27,715 nucleotides of DNA from NCBI GenBank assembly GCA_938040725.1, contig CALHZX010000132.1, positions 1 through 27,715 on the forward strand, in the 5' to 3' direction. This DNA is from an uncultured Actinomyces sp. (GTDB lineage: Bacteria; Actinomycetota; Actinomycetes; Actinomycetales; Actinomycetaceae). Position 1 is the stretch's first letter. Every line of letters starts with the position of its first letter. The notes beneath the pieces are model-generated. The model did no database searches. It saw only the letters and a list, made by a program, of their open reading frames with translations, and had not been told where the DNA came from. The position numbers and the translations under genes are program-made. Positions 18,844-26,221 of the stretch are shown here, one piece after another.

Positions 18844-18984
18844 TCAGAGCCAGTTCAGCAGCGCGACGTAGCAGACCGTTCCAATGCCGACGCTCCACAG
18901 GAGCTTACGGTCGCTCAACAGGTGGACCGCGACCGTCACGCCCATCGCCACCAGCGCCGCCCACCAGCGCTCGCCCGCCGCCGC
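18844..18984 (-). pseudogene. azlD: 3' fragment of an AzlD-family branched-chain amino acid transporter gene
   Basis: On the minus strand the last ~46 codons read AAAGERWWAALVAMGVTVAV, then HLLSDRKLL, then VGIGTVCYVALLNWL and TGA at 18844-18846. The hydrophobic pattern with HLxxxxxLLxxxxGTxxYVxLLN is typical of AzlD C-termini. The 5' part is missing: upstream sequence at once becomes the plus-strand ABC ATPase fragment. Family assignment rests on a short stretch. No start codon or promoter can belong to it here, so it is a remnant. Confidence 0.55.
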
Positions 18985-19662
18985 ATCGGCGTGGTCTTCC
19001 AGTCCTACGAGCTTTTCCCGCACCTGACCGTCATGGGGAACCTGACGCTCGCTCCCGGCCTCGTCGCGGGAGAATCACGCGCCGACGCCGAGGAGCGGGC
19101 GCACAAACTGCTCGAGCGCGTCGGCCTAGCTGACCGCGCCGACGACTACCCGCGCCAGCTCTCCGGCGGCCAGCGTCAGCGCGTCGCCATCGTGCGCGCC
19201 CTCATGATGAACCCCGAGATCCTCCTCCTCGACGAGGTCACCGCCTCCCTGGACCCGGAGATGGTGCGCGAGGTCCTCGACGTTGTCCTCGAACTGGCGC
19301 GCACCGGCATGACGATGCTCATCGTCACCCACGAGATGGGTTTCGCCCGCGCGATCGCCGACCGCATCGTCTTCATGGACGAGGGTCGCATCGTCGAGGT
19401 CGACCCGCCGCGCAGGTTCTTCGCCGATCCTTCCTCGGATCGCGCGCGTCGTTTCCTTGACATCTTCAGCTTCGAGGGCGCCAAGCTGTCAGCGTGTCGG
19501 GGCTCGCGGCGGGGTCTGTGCGGGGGCGCAGGCCGGTGGTTTGTGCCCCCGTTGTTGCGCTTGTTGCTGTACGCCCCGGCTATTTTCCGGGCGCCGCAGC
19601 CTGGATCAGCAGTGTGCCGGCCTGACACCTTCCGCGTTCTGGCTTGTTCCCGAGTGGTGTGA
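18976..19662 (+). pseudogene. Headless polar amino acid ABC transporter ATPase (GlnQ-type) fragment
   Basis: The open frame matches a GlnQ/HisP-type ATPase only from the Q-loop on: RRRIGVVFQSYELFPHLTVM, signature LSGGQRQRVAIVRAL, Walker B ILLLDEVTASLD, and H-loop IVTHEMGFARAIADRI, ending near RARRFLDIFS (~19480). The first ~85 residues, with Walker A, are absent, so it cannot bind ATP normally. No permease or binding-protein gene is nearby. The Arg/Cys-rich tail from ~19485 to the TGA at 19660-19662 is not family-like, so the true end is also lost. The junction with azlD at 18976-18984 marks a deletion or rearrangement. Confidence 0.82.
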
Positions 19663-19745
19663 CACCACTGAGCGGGGTATTACACAACTTCCCAGGGGGT
19701 GTAATGCTCCCTAACTGGTGTCATGCTTCCCAACTGGTGCAGTGC
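19654..19745. repeat. TGGTGCAAT-type repeat array, copy A2
   Basis: Starts with the near-perfect palindrome GTGGTGTGACACCAC (19654-19668), then GTATTACACAAC, then direct units GGGTGTAATGC, TGGTGTCATGC and TGGTGCAGTGC at ~19-bp steps. Layout and sequence parallel 262-351. Confidence 0.6.
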
Positions 19746-19818
19746 TAGGCGTATTGGTTTGGTGTCTTGCTTGGGTGTTAGGTGTTTCCGGATTGTACGA
19801 GGTGGTTCCTCACCAATG

Positions 19819-19923
19819 TCGCATGTAATTTCCCTGTCAACCTTTCAGTAATTGAAATAGTGTTGTTCCAATTCCAACGTTTCTGGGCGTACCCGAAAAC
19901 TGACCAGAGGAAATTACCTGCGA
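19819..19923. repeat. Dispersed TIR element, copy 2
   Basis: A 105-bp element. The left end TCGCATGTAATTTCC (19819-19833) and right end GGAAATTACCTGCGA (19909-19923) are inverted with 14/15 matches. It contains the TTTCA...TGAAA hairpin (19843-19857) and the GAAAACTGACC segment shared with copy 1. The upstream flank GGTGGTTCCTCAC matches copy 1. The rest of 19664-20046 has no gene that I can support. Confidence 0.78.
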
Positions 19924-20046
19924 GATTGCAAGAGAGGGTTGTATGTACCGCGCATGACCGCGAAGTAGTGTCCCGCATGGTCATCCGACGCGCCCTGTGT
20001 ATGCAAGCTGTGCACGCCCGCGAATGCCTGTTCGCGATAGCCCGGC

Positions 20047-21126
20047 TCAGGAGATCAACGTCGACTGGTGGTGCACCATGATCAGGCGCCCCTCGCCAGA
20101 AGTCGCCGGCACCCACACGCTGGATTCCAGCGAAGCGCCGCCCTCCCAGCGCACCCGGTAGCGGGTCAGGAACGCCCCGCCCAGGTCATGCGCGTCGATG
20201 CGGCCGATGGACGGCGAGGCGGGCGAGGGGCCCGCCAGGGTCGTGGTCGCGCCGCCACCCGGCCAGATGCGCGTCGTCCGCTCGTCGGTCATGGCCGCCA
20301 GCGCCTCCTCGTCGCCGCCGGTCCACGCCAGGATGAATTCGCGCTCGCGGGCGAGAGCATCCTCAGTGGTCGGAGCGCTCACGGACGAGGCCGGGGCCGC
20401 CTGGGCGGGTTCGCGAGCCTCTGTGGGCGCGGAGAAAACGCTGGGATGAGAACGGAACGTCGATGTGGTGGCCTCGTTGGTGGCGTCGCGTGAAGCGGAC
20501 GCAGCGGCGGCCTTGTTGGCTTCGGTGTGTTGCTGTTCGGCAGGTGTGCTCGCGCCGGACTCCACAGCGTCGTGCGTCTCGACCGGCGCGGGTGCAGCGG
20601 GTACAGCGGCAGCGCCCCCGAAGGCCTGATCCGCAGACGCAGACCCGTGCGACCCGCGGGCACCGCCCCCAAACCCGGGGCCCGGCTCAGGTGTGCGACC
20701 GGCCTGGTAGGCCTCGGCGCATGCGCGCGCGAGGTCGTCTGCCCGCTCGTTCATGCGGTGCCCAGCGTGGCCCTTGACCCACTCGAAGGTGACGCGGCGC
20801 CCTTCCATGGCGCGGTCGATCTCCTGGATGAGCTCCAGGTTCTTGATGGGTTTCTTGTCGGCCTTCGTCCAGCCGCGCTTCTTCCAGCCGAGCCGCCACT
20901 TGGACACGACGTTGATCGCGTACTGCGAGTCGGCGAGGATGTGCAGCTCGTCGCCGGTCTCGGCGGTGGCCTGAAGCAGGCGCAGGATCGCGGTGAGCTC
21001 ACCCAGGTTGTTGGTGCCCTGCGGCCAGCCGCCCGCGTCCCACGTGTCCTCGTCCACGTACCAGGCCCACCCCGCGGGCCCGGGATTGCCGAGGGAAGAA
21101 CCGTCTGCCGCCGCCGTAATCGTCAT
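20047..21126 (-). CDS. rnhA: Ribonuclease HI fused to a C-terminal SnoaL/DUF4440-like domain
   Basis: A 359-aa protein. The N-terminal RNase HI domain (about 1-143) cuts RNA in RNA-DNA hybrids. It carries the DGSSLGNPGPAGWA motif (D8), GELTA (E43), ADSQYA (D66), VKGHAGHRMNERAD (H120/H123, D130). A long Ala/Thr/Ser-rich linker (about 145-250) includes the recurring 15-mer DNA motif at 20383-20397. The C-terminal ~105 residues (REREFILAWTGGDEEALAAM ... WVPATSGEGRLIMVHHQ) look like a SnoaL/DUF4440 fold, possibly an accessory binding domain. The ATG at 21126 has AGGATGAG upstream. A normal RNase HI is ~155 aa, so this is more than double length. Confidence 0.88.
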   Translation of the reverse strand: MTITAAADGSSLGNPGPAGWAWYVDEDTWDAGGWPQGTNNLGELTAILRLLQATAETGDELHILADSQYAINVVSKWRLGWKKRGWTKADKKPIKNLELIQEIDRAMEGRRVTFEWVKGHAGHRMNERADDLARACAEAYQAGRTPEPGPGFGGGARGSHGSASADQAFGGAAAVPAAPAPVETHDAVESGASTPAEQQHTEANKAAAASASRDATNEATTSTFRSHPSVFSAPTEAREPAQAAPASSVSAPTTEDALAREREFILAWTGGDEEALAAMTDERTTRIWPGGGATTTLAGPSPASPSIGRIDAHDLGGAFLTRYRVRWEGGASLESSVWVPATSGEGRLIMVHHQSTLIS

Positions 21127-21205
21127 GTACTCATCCTATCGGCATCGAGCTTCCCTGATCGGAAGGGGACGAGGCTGGGGCGTGGCATCATCACGCAGCG
21201 CGAGA

Positions 21206-21237
21206 GTGGGGGCGGTCTTCGGAAAGACCACCCCCAC
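21206..21237 (-). terminator. Terminator hairpin after the S9 peptidase gene
   Basis: GTGGGGGCGGTCTT (21206-21219) pairs with AAGACCACCCCCAC (21224-21237) with one mismatch and a 4-nt CGGA loop. It lies 51 nt past the peptidase stop and upstream of rnhA. Confidence 0.8.
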
Positions 21238-21288
21238 CTGCGTGTGCTGTGACAACAGGCGCCGACCGCTCGTCAGCGGCCCCAACTT

Positions 21289-23634
21289 CTACAGGCTGAC
21301 ACCCACCTGGCCCAGCGCGAAGGCGAACTCCTCGCAGCGCGCCGCCCACCGGCCCTCGCGCCCGGACGGGCCGGCGTGCCCGGCGACCATCTCGGTGCGC
21401 AGGATGATCGGACGCTCGAGTGGGTCGCGTGCGGGAATAGACCCAGCCCCGGCCTCGTCCGTGGAGGGAACCTGGCCGGTGGCCTCGCGCAGGCGCTGCA
21501 CCCACTTGGTGGGCTCGACGAACTCGACGCGCGTGTCGTTGACCGACGTCGTCGCCATGATCGCGGGCAGGAGCGCCCCGTCGGGCACGTTCTCATACGG
21601 CGTGTAGCGGCTCATCGCGTCGAACACGGCGCGCGAGGAGAGCGGATTGCCCCACTCCTCCCACTCGCCGACGGTGAGCGGCAGGGACGGGTCCAGGATC
21701 GTGGTGAGCGCATCCACGAAGGGCACGCCCGCCAGGATCGCGCGGAAGCGGTCGGGGGCGGCGTTGGTGACCGCGCCCATGAGGAGGCCTCCGGCGCTGC
21801 GGCCTTCCGCGACCAGGCGGCCGGGCGCCACCCACCCGGAGTCGACCAGCCAGTCGGCCACGTCGATGAAGTCCGTGAACGTGTGCTCCTTGACCAGCTC
21901 CTTGCCGTCCTCGTACCAGGCGCGGCCCATCTCGCCGCCGCCGCGCACGTGCGCGATCGCGTAGACGACGCGGCGCAGGATCGGCAGGCGCAGGGTCTCG
22001 AACTCGGGGTCGTAGCTGACCTCGTACGAGCCGTACCCGATCTGCCAGCCCGCGTGCGTGCCGTCCGGGCGCGCGTCGCGATGGTGGATGAGGGTGACGG
22101 GGATGCGGGTCGCGCCGTCGCGCGCGAGCACCCACACGCGCTCCTCGACGTACTGCGCAGGGTCCCAGCCGGGCGCCTCACGGGTGCACAGGGTGCGCAC
22201 GGTCAGGGCCGCGCCTTCGGGGTTTTGGGGGGACGAGGCCGGGGCCGGGTTCGGCAGAGAAACCTCCGCGACTGTGGGCGGCACGGTCTGCGACTGGAAC
22301 TCCACGCGCAGTGGATCTTCCCACGGGGTCGGCACGGTCGTGATCGTGCGCACCGCGGCATCCACCTCGACGCGCCGCCACGCGGGCTTCTCCTCTCGGC
22401 GATCCCACACGTCAACCTGCGTGAGCGAATCCGAACGCAGCGAGAGGGCCACGTAGTGTGCGTGGGCCTCGACGTCGGTGATGCGCTCGCCCGGGCTGGG
22501 GCTGCGCAGCGGCTCCCAGGACTCAAAAGGCGTGAGGGGTGCGGGCTCGTTCTCCGGCAGGGGAGTGCCCGGCGTGCGATCCGCCAGGGGACCCCGCGAG
22601 AACGCGGAGGAAGACGTGACGCCGAGGCGCGCCAAGGCCTCGGGCGACCCCCCTTCGGGCAGTATCGCCTGCGCGAGCGAGCCCTCCTGCGTCAGCCCCG
22701 TATGCACGATGAACAGGCGATCCCCCGCCGAATCCGCCGACACCAGCGTGCGGGGGCGCGCTGGCATGAGCGGCAGCGGGCGCACCGACGGGTGGGCGGG
22801 CAGCCACAGCCACGCGCGGCCCGCCGTCGACGATGACGAATGAATGACGACGTGCCCCGGGAAGCCCGAGGGCGCGAACCCCATCTCGAAGCCCTCGTCC
22901 GGCTCGACCAACAGCAGCTCGTCGGCCTCGCGCGGCGTGCCCACGCGGTGCAACCACACGTCGCATGCGCGCCACGCATCATCCACGCCCATGTAGATAA
23001 AGGACTTCGAGTCATCCGCCCACGCGAAGCCGTAGCCTGCGCCTGTCACGGCCTCGTCGATGACGCGGCCCGAGGCCTCCTGCACGACCCACGTGTAGCG
23101 CTCGTCGCCGCTCGTGTCCCGCGCCCACGCGATCAGTCGCCCATCCGGGGAGGGATACAGGTCCGCCAGGCGGAAAAACTCCTGCCCGCGCGCCCACTCG
23201 TTCTCATCGACGAGGAGCTCCTCACCCCGCGCGGGCGCGCCCGGAGAGGGGATGAGCGGGATCGGGGCGCCTGCCTCGTCGAGCTGAACCGGCGCGCGGT
23301 GATGCGTCGCGTACGACTGGCCCTCCGCGAAACGCCGGAAATACCAGAACTCGCCCTCGCGGATCGGCACCGTCACGTCGGTGAGCGCCGTGGAGGCCTT
23401 AACCTCCTCCACGAGGCGCGCGGCCGCCTCGCGCGTCGGCGCCGTCACCGTGTTCGCCCACGCGTTCTCCGCCTCCAGGTGGGCGCGCACCTCAGGGTTC
23501 TCGCCGTCGCGCAACCAATCCCACGGGTCATCAAAATGCTGCCCGAACTGGTCGCGCACCCGGTACCCGTAACGCTTCGGGGCCACCGGGGGAATGTTCG
23601 ACGAGGAGTGTGTGCGCGGGGTCGTCTCAGTCAT
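21289..23634 (-). CDS. ptrB: Oligopeptidase B-type prolyl oligopeptidase family (S9) serine peptidase
   Basis: A 781-aa cytoplasmic peptidase, with no signal peptide. The N-terminal beta-propeller half starts with the family signature PPVAPKRYGYRVRDQFGQHF and DPWDWLRD. The C-terminal alpha/beta-hydrolase domain has the nucleophile EGRSAGG (S613), Asp in SVNDTRVEF (D700) and His in AGHAGPSGR (H753). Such enzymes cut short peptides after basic residues. I use the ATG at 23634; an ATG three codons earlier (23643) is possible, and the open frame up to 23790 lacks family similarity. Linker-like insertions make it longer than E. coli PtrB (~690 aa). Two copies of the recurring 15-mer lie inside it (21446-21460 and 22231-22245). 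Confidence 0.92.
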   Translation of the reverse strand: MTETTPRTHSSSNIPPVAPKRYGYRVRDQFGQHFDDPWDWLRDGENPEVRAHLEAENAWANTVTAPTREAAARLVEEVKASTALTDVTVPIREGEFWYFRRFAEGQSYATHHRAPVQLDEAGAPIPLIPSPGAPARGEELLVDENEWARGQEFFRLADLYPSPDGRLIAWARDTSGDERYTWVVQEASGRVIDEAVTGAGYGFAWADDSKSFIYMGVDDAWRACDVWLHRVGTPREADELLLVEPDEGFEMGFAPSGFPGHVVIHSSSSTAGRAWLWLPAHPSVRPLPLMPARPRTLVSADSAGDRLFIVHTGLTQEGSLAQAILPEGGSPEALARLGVTSSSAFSRGPLADRTPGTPLPENEPAPLTPFESWEPLRSPSPGERITDVEAHAHYVALSLRSDSLTQVDVWDRREEKPAWRRVEVDAAVRTITTVPTPWEDPLRVEFQSQTVPPTVAEVSLPNPAPASSPQNPEGAALTVRTLCTREAPGWDPAQYVEERVWVLARDGATRIPVTLIHHRDARPDGTHAGWQIGYGSYEVSYDPEFETLRLPILRRVVYAIAHVRGGGEMGRAWYEDGKELVKEHTFTDFIDVADWLVDSGWVAPGRLVAEGRSAGGLLMGAVTNAAPDRFRAILAGVPFVDALTTILDPSLPLTVGEWEEWGNPLSSRAVFDAMSRYTPYENVPDGALLPAIMATTSVNDTRVEFVEPTKWVQRLREATGQVPSTDEAGAGSIPARDPLERPIILRTEMVAGHAGPSGREGRWAARCEEFAFALGQVGVSL

Positions 23635-23773
23635 GGGAACCATCTTAGAGGTGGGGTGCGGACTAGGGAGGCACCCGGGTGTCCGGGGGGTCGTGGAATA
23701 GGCGGTGCCCGCGCGCCGGGATGTCTGTTCTGAAGGCCGCTGAGAAGACGTGTTCACCGTGCTCCCCAAAACT

Positions 23774-23881
23774 TCGCATGCAATTCTCACGCCTGTCTTT
23801 CAAGCTTTGAAATCAAATCGTTGGAATTCTGCGGTTTGTGGGTGGTAGGCGGAAAGAAGAGAAAGGGAACTGCATGCGGAA
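23774..23881. repeat. Dispersed TIR element, copy 3
   Basis: A ~108-bp element. TTCGCATGCAATTC (from 23774) is inverted relative to GAACTGCATGCGGAA (23867-23881), with one extra base and one mismatch. The internal TTTCAAGCTTTGAAA hairpin (23798-23812) and ATCGTTGGAATT (from 23818) match the other copies. It sits in the divergent gap between the S9 peptidase and gtrA, so it may lie in a promoter region. Confidence 0.72.
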
Positions 23882-23943
23882 TTTGGGGGCGGGACCAGGA
23901 TAGGGCGGAAGAAGCAGTCCGGTGAGCGTGCGACACTAGGGGA

Positions 23944-24516
23944 GTGAACGACGAACAAGCCTCCTCGCGCGGATCCGCCGCGCTCGAACACGCGGCGCTC
24001 GCGGACAGGCCTGCGCCCCTTCACCAGCCCGGCCGTGGACAAGCGAACGGGAGAGCGGCCCCGGCCTCGTCCCTGAGCCTGACCCAGCGACTCCTCGCAT
24101 GGGTGCGCGAATTCATCCAATTCGGCATGGTCGGCGCCACCGCGTACGTCGTCGACGCCGGACTGTTCAACCTCCTCCAACACGGGCCGTTCGGCGTGCT
24201 CGCCGGCCACCCCAACAGCGCGCAATTCGTCGCCGCGGCGACCGCCACGCTCTACTCGTGGATCGCCAACCGCCTGTGGACCTACCGAGGCTGCACCCAG
24301 GCAAACGCCACCCGCGAAGCCATCCTCTTCTTCTTCGCCAACGCCTGCGGCATCGGCATCTCCCAGTTCTGCCTCTTGTTCACCCACCACATCCTGGGGT
24401 ACACCTCGGCGCTGGCCGACAACATTGCCGCCTACGTCGTCGGCTTCGCCCTGGGCACCGCGTTCCGCTTCTTCTTCTACCACTACGTGGTCTTCACAGG
24501 ACATACGCGCGCGTAG
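23944..24516 (+). CDS. GtrA-family membrane protein
   Basis: A 190-aa protein with a ~45-residue polar N-terminal extension, then four predicted membrane spans: FIQFGMVGATAYVVDAGLFN, AQFVAAATATLYSWIANRLW, AILFFFANACGIGISQFCLL, and AAYVVGFALGTAFRFFFYHY. The pattern FxxxGxxxxxxDxxxFNLL, NRxWTYR and FxFYHYxVF is typical of GtrA, implicated in moving or handling undecaprenyl-linked sugars for surface polysaccharide modification. The GTG at 23944 directly follows AGGGGA, too close for a normal ribosome site, so a leaderless start (GACACT 7 nt upstream as -10) is plausible. The N-terminal extension contains one 15-mer copy (24058-24072). The patatin-like gene follows after 28 nt, probably co-transcribed. 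Confidence 0.85.
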   Translation: MNDEQASSRGSAALEHAALADRPAPLHQPGRGQANGRAAPASSLSLTQRLLAWVREFIQFGMVGATAYVVDAGLFNLLQHGPFGVLAGHPNSAQFVAAATATLYSWIANRLWTYRGCTQANATREAILFFFANACGIGISQFCLLFTHHILGYTSALADNIAAYVVGFALGTAFRFFFYHYVVFTGHTRA

Positions 24517-24544
24517 CTTGAAGGCGCGGCGGTAGGGTCGAAAC

Positions 24545-25477
24545 GTGAAGGAAACGCCAGAGCACTACCCGACCCCCGAAGAATCCATCGCCACGATGGT
24601 CACCATTGACGACACCGCCCTCGTGTTCGAAGGCGGCGGCATGCGCAACGCCTACACGGCCGCGCTCGTGAGCCGACTCATCGCCGAAGGCATCAACTTT
24701 CCCTACATCTCAGGCGTTTCCGCGGGGTCCAGCCACCTGTGCAACTTCACCTCCCGCGACGCTCAGCGTTCCCACGACACCTTCGTCGACCTCGTCGAAG
24801 ACCCCGAATTCGGCGGTCTCAAGCACTTCCGCAAGGGCCACGGCTACTTCAACGCCGAGTACATCTACCAGCAGATCTGCTACCCCGACGGCGTCCTGCC
24901 CTTCAACATGGACACCTTTCTGGCGAACCCGGCGACCACCCGCGTCGCCACCTTCAACGCCTCGCGCGGCGAAGAACGCTGGTTCTCCAAGGAAGAAATG
25001 AGCACCCTGGACACCCTCGGGCGCATCGTCCGCGCCTCCTCCACGCTGCCGATCCTCATGCCGCCCGTCGAGATCGACGGCGACACCTACGTCGACGGCG
25101 CGCTCGGACCCAACGGCGGCCTGCCCTTCGACCAACCCCTGCGTGAGGGCTACCGCAAGCTCCTCGTCGTCCTCACCCGTCCCCGCGACTTCGTCAAAGA
25201 CCCCATGCCCGCCAGCGTCGGCGCCCTCCTACGCACCGCCTACCATTCATTCCCGTCCGTGTTTGAGGGCGTGGCCTTGCGCACCGACCGTTACAACGCG
25301 GGCCGCCGCTTCCTCTTCGAGCTCGAAGAACGAGGCCAGGCCTACGTGTTCGCACCCGACAACCTGTGGATCGACAACACCGAGTCGCGGCGCGAGCGCC
25401 TCGAGGCGACCTACCGTGCCGGCCTGGTCCAGGCCGTCCGCGAAATGCCTGCGATCAAGGCGTTCCTGGGGTTGTAG
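24545..25477 (+). CDS. Patatin-like phospholipase family protein (YjjU-type)
   Basis: A 310-aa cytoplasmic protein with a patatin domain. The oxyanion loop GGGMRNAY (30-37), nucleophile elbow GVSAGSS (S59) and the catalytic Asp in VDGALG (D184) form the Ser-Asp dyad of lipid acyl hydrolases. The C-terminal ~100 residues (LVVLTRPRDFVK ... AIKAFLGL) resemble the DUF6363 region of the YjjU/RssA-like group. Substrate unknown; a phospholipid or acyl ester is likely. The GTG at 24545 follows GGTAGGG at reasonable spacing, 28 nt after gtrA, on the same strand. There is no signal peptide. Confidence 0.9.
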   Translation: MKETPEHYPTPEESIATMVTIDDTALVFEGGGMRNAYTAALVSRLIAEGINFPYISGVSAGSSHLCNFTSRDAQRSHDTFVDLVEDPEFGGLKHFRKGHGYFNAEYIYQQICYPDGVLPFNMDTFLANPATTRVATFNASRGEERWFSKEEMSTLDTLGRIVRASSTLPILMPPVEIDGDTYVDGALGPNGGLPFDQPLREGYRKLLVVLTRPRDFVKDPMPASVGALLRTAYHSFPSVFEGVALRTDRYNAGRRFLFELEERGQAYVFAPDNLWIDNTESRRERLEATYRAGLVQAVREMPAIKAFLGL

Positions 25478-25506
25478 GCATACCGTCTTCGATGGCGCTT
25501 GTGGCG

Positions 25507-25658
25507 CCGCCTGATCTCCGGCGTTGCTTCGTCCTGCCGGATGTCCGGCCGCCGCGCGGCCTGCCCGCCCGCGAGCCGTCCGCGCCGCGAGCTTCGCTCG
25601 GCGCGTCGACTCGTTGTCCGGCCGCCGCGCGGCCTCGCGGCGGTCTCCAATCAGGCGG
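25507..25658. repeat. GC-rich palindrome cluster after the patatin-like gene
   Basis: Outer arms CCGCCTGAT (25507-25515) and ATCAGGCGG (25650-25658) are inverted. Between them TGTCCGGCCGCCGCGCGGCC occurs twice in direct orientation (25541-25560 and 25615-25634), each able to fold on itself, plus a GCGAGCttCGCTCG-like hairpin. It is probably a REP-like unit and may terminate the upstream operon. Confidence 0.55.
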
Positions 25659-25675
25659 GGCGTGGTCCTGGTAAT

Positions 25676-25782
25676 TTCGCACGTAATTCCTCTGTGACTC
25701 GTTCAAACGTTGAAGTTGCGTCGTTGGAATTGCAACGTTTTTGGTGGGGGGCGAAAAATGACCGCCGTAAATTACGTGCGAA
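25676..25782. repeat. Dispersed TIR element, copy 4 (perfect terminal repeats)
   Basis: A 107-bp element with perfect 13-bp ends: TTCGCACGTAATT (25676-25688) and AATTACGTGCGAA (25770-25782). Hairpins TTCAAacgTTGAA (25702-25714) and CGTTGGAATTGCAACG (25722-25737); the latter is identical to copy 1. The GAAAAATGACC segment corresponds to GAAAACTGACC of copy 2. This is the best-preserved copy. Confidence 0.8.
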
Positions 25783-25833
25783 TGTCGCCTGGCGCTGCGG
25801 TCTCTGCGGTGCCGTCTCATCTTGCCTCGTCAG

Positions 25834-25920
25834 TTTCGCAGGCAATTCCCTACTCGCATGTTGCCGGTTTGTATCATTTCGTGCTGTCTTGTCACTTTGG
25901 TTGCGGAATTGCATGTGAAA
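25834..25920. repeat. Degenerate or shorter relative of the TIR element (copy 5)
   Basis: TTTCGCAGGCAATTCC (25834-25849) is inverted relative to GGAATTGCATGTGAAA (25905-25920), with 14/16 matches. The ends resemble the family but the interior lacks the two hairpins. It lies 51 bp beyond copy 4. Confidence 0.5.
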
Positions 25921-26004
25921 TTGAGGGAGGTGCGCGTTACTGGGTTGAGGTGGGGTTTTGGTGCGTGACTTTTTTCGCCCTGCTCGGTTTGGTGGTGGTG
26001 GAAG

Positions 26005-26123
26005 CGGTACAAAACTCTCCCTGTTGGCGCAAAATGCGCCGAAAAGAGGTATTTCGGGCGTGCCGGGAGAGTTTTGTACCGGGTGGGCCTGCGAAGGCCG
26101 CGTGCCGGGAGAGTTTTGTACCG
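26005..26123. repeat. 17-bp GGGAGAGTTTTGTACCG repeats, one inverted and two direct
   Basis: CGGTACAAAACTCTCCC (26005-26021) is the exact reverse complement of GGGAGAGTTTTGTACCG at 26065-26081, which recurs at 26107-26123 (42-bp period). The loop between the inverted pair holds a perfect hairpin, GGCGCAaaaTGCGCC (26026-26040). The direct copies share longer flanks (CGTGCC before, GGTGGG after). It could be a folded RNA, an operator pair or a small mobile repeat; no coding role is supported. Confidence 0.7.
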
Positions 26124-26221
26124 GGTGGGTGGCCGGTGGGTCAAGTCCGGTGGCGTGCTGGGCGTATACCGGTCCTGGGAGTGAGGGTGTGTCCCGGTCC
26201 TACATCGAGGGCTCGCACCGG

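Noticed and set aside
21376..22836. 486-aa plus-strand open frame
   Set aside because: Antisense to the S9 peptidase gene, whose catalytic motifs are intact; the plus-strand product is Arg/Gly/Ala-rich shadow sequence.
23800..24504. 234-aa minus-strand open frame
   Set aside because: Antisense to gtrA and runs through TIR element copy 3; no domain seen.
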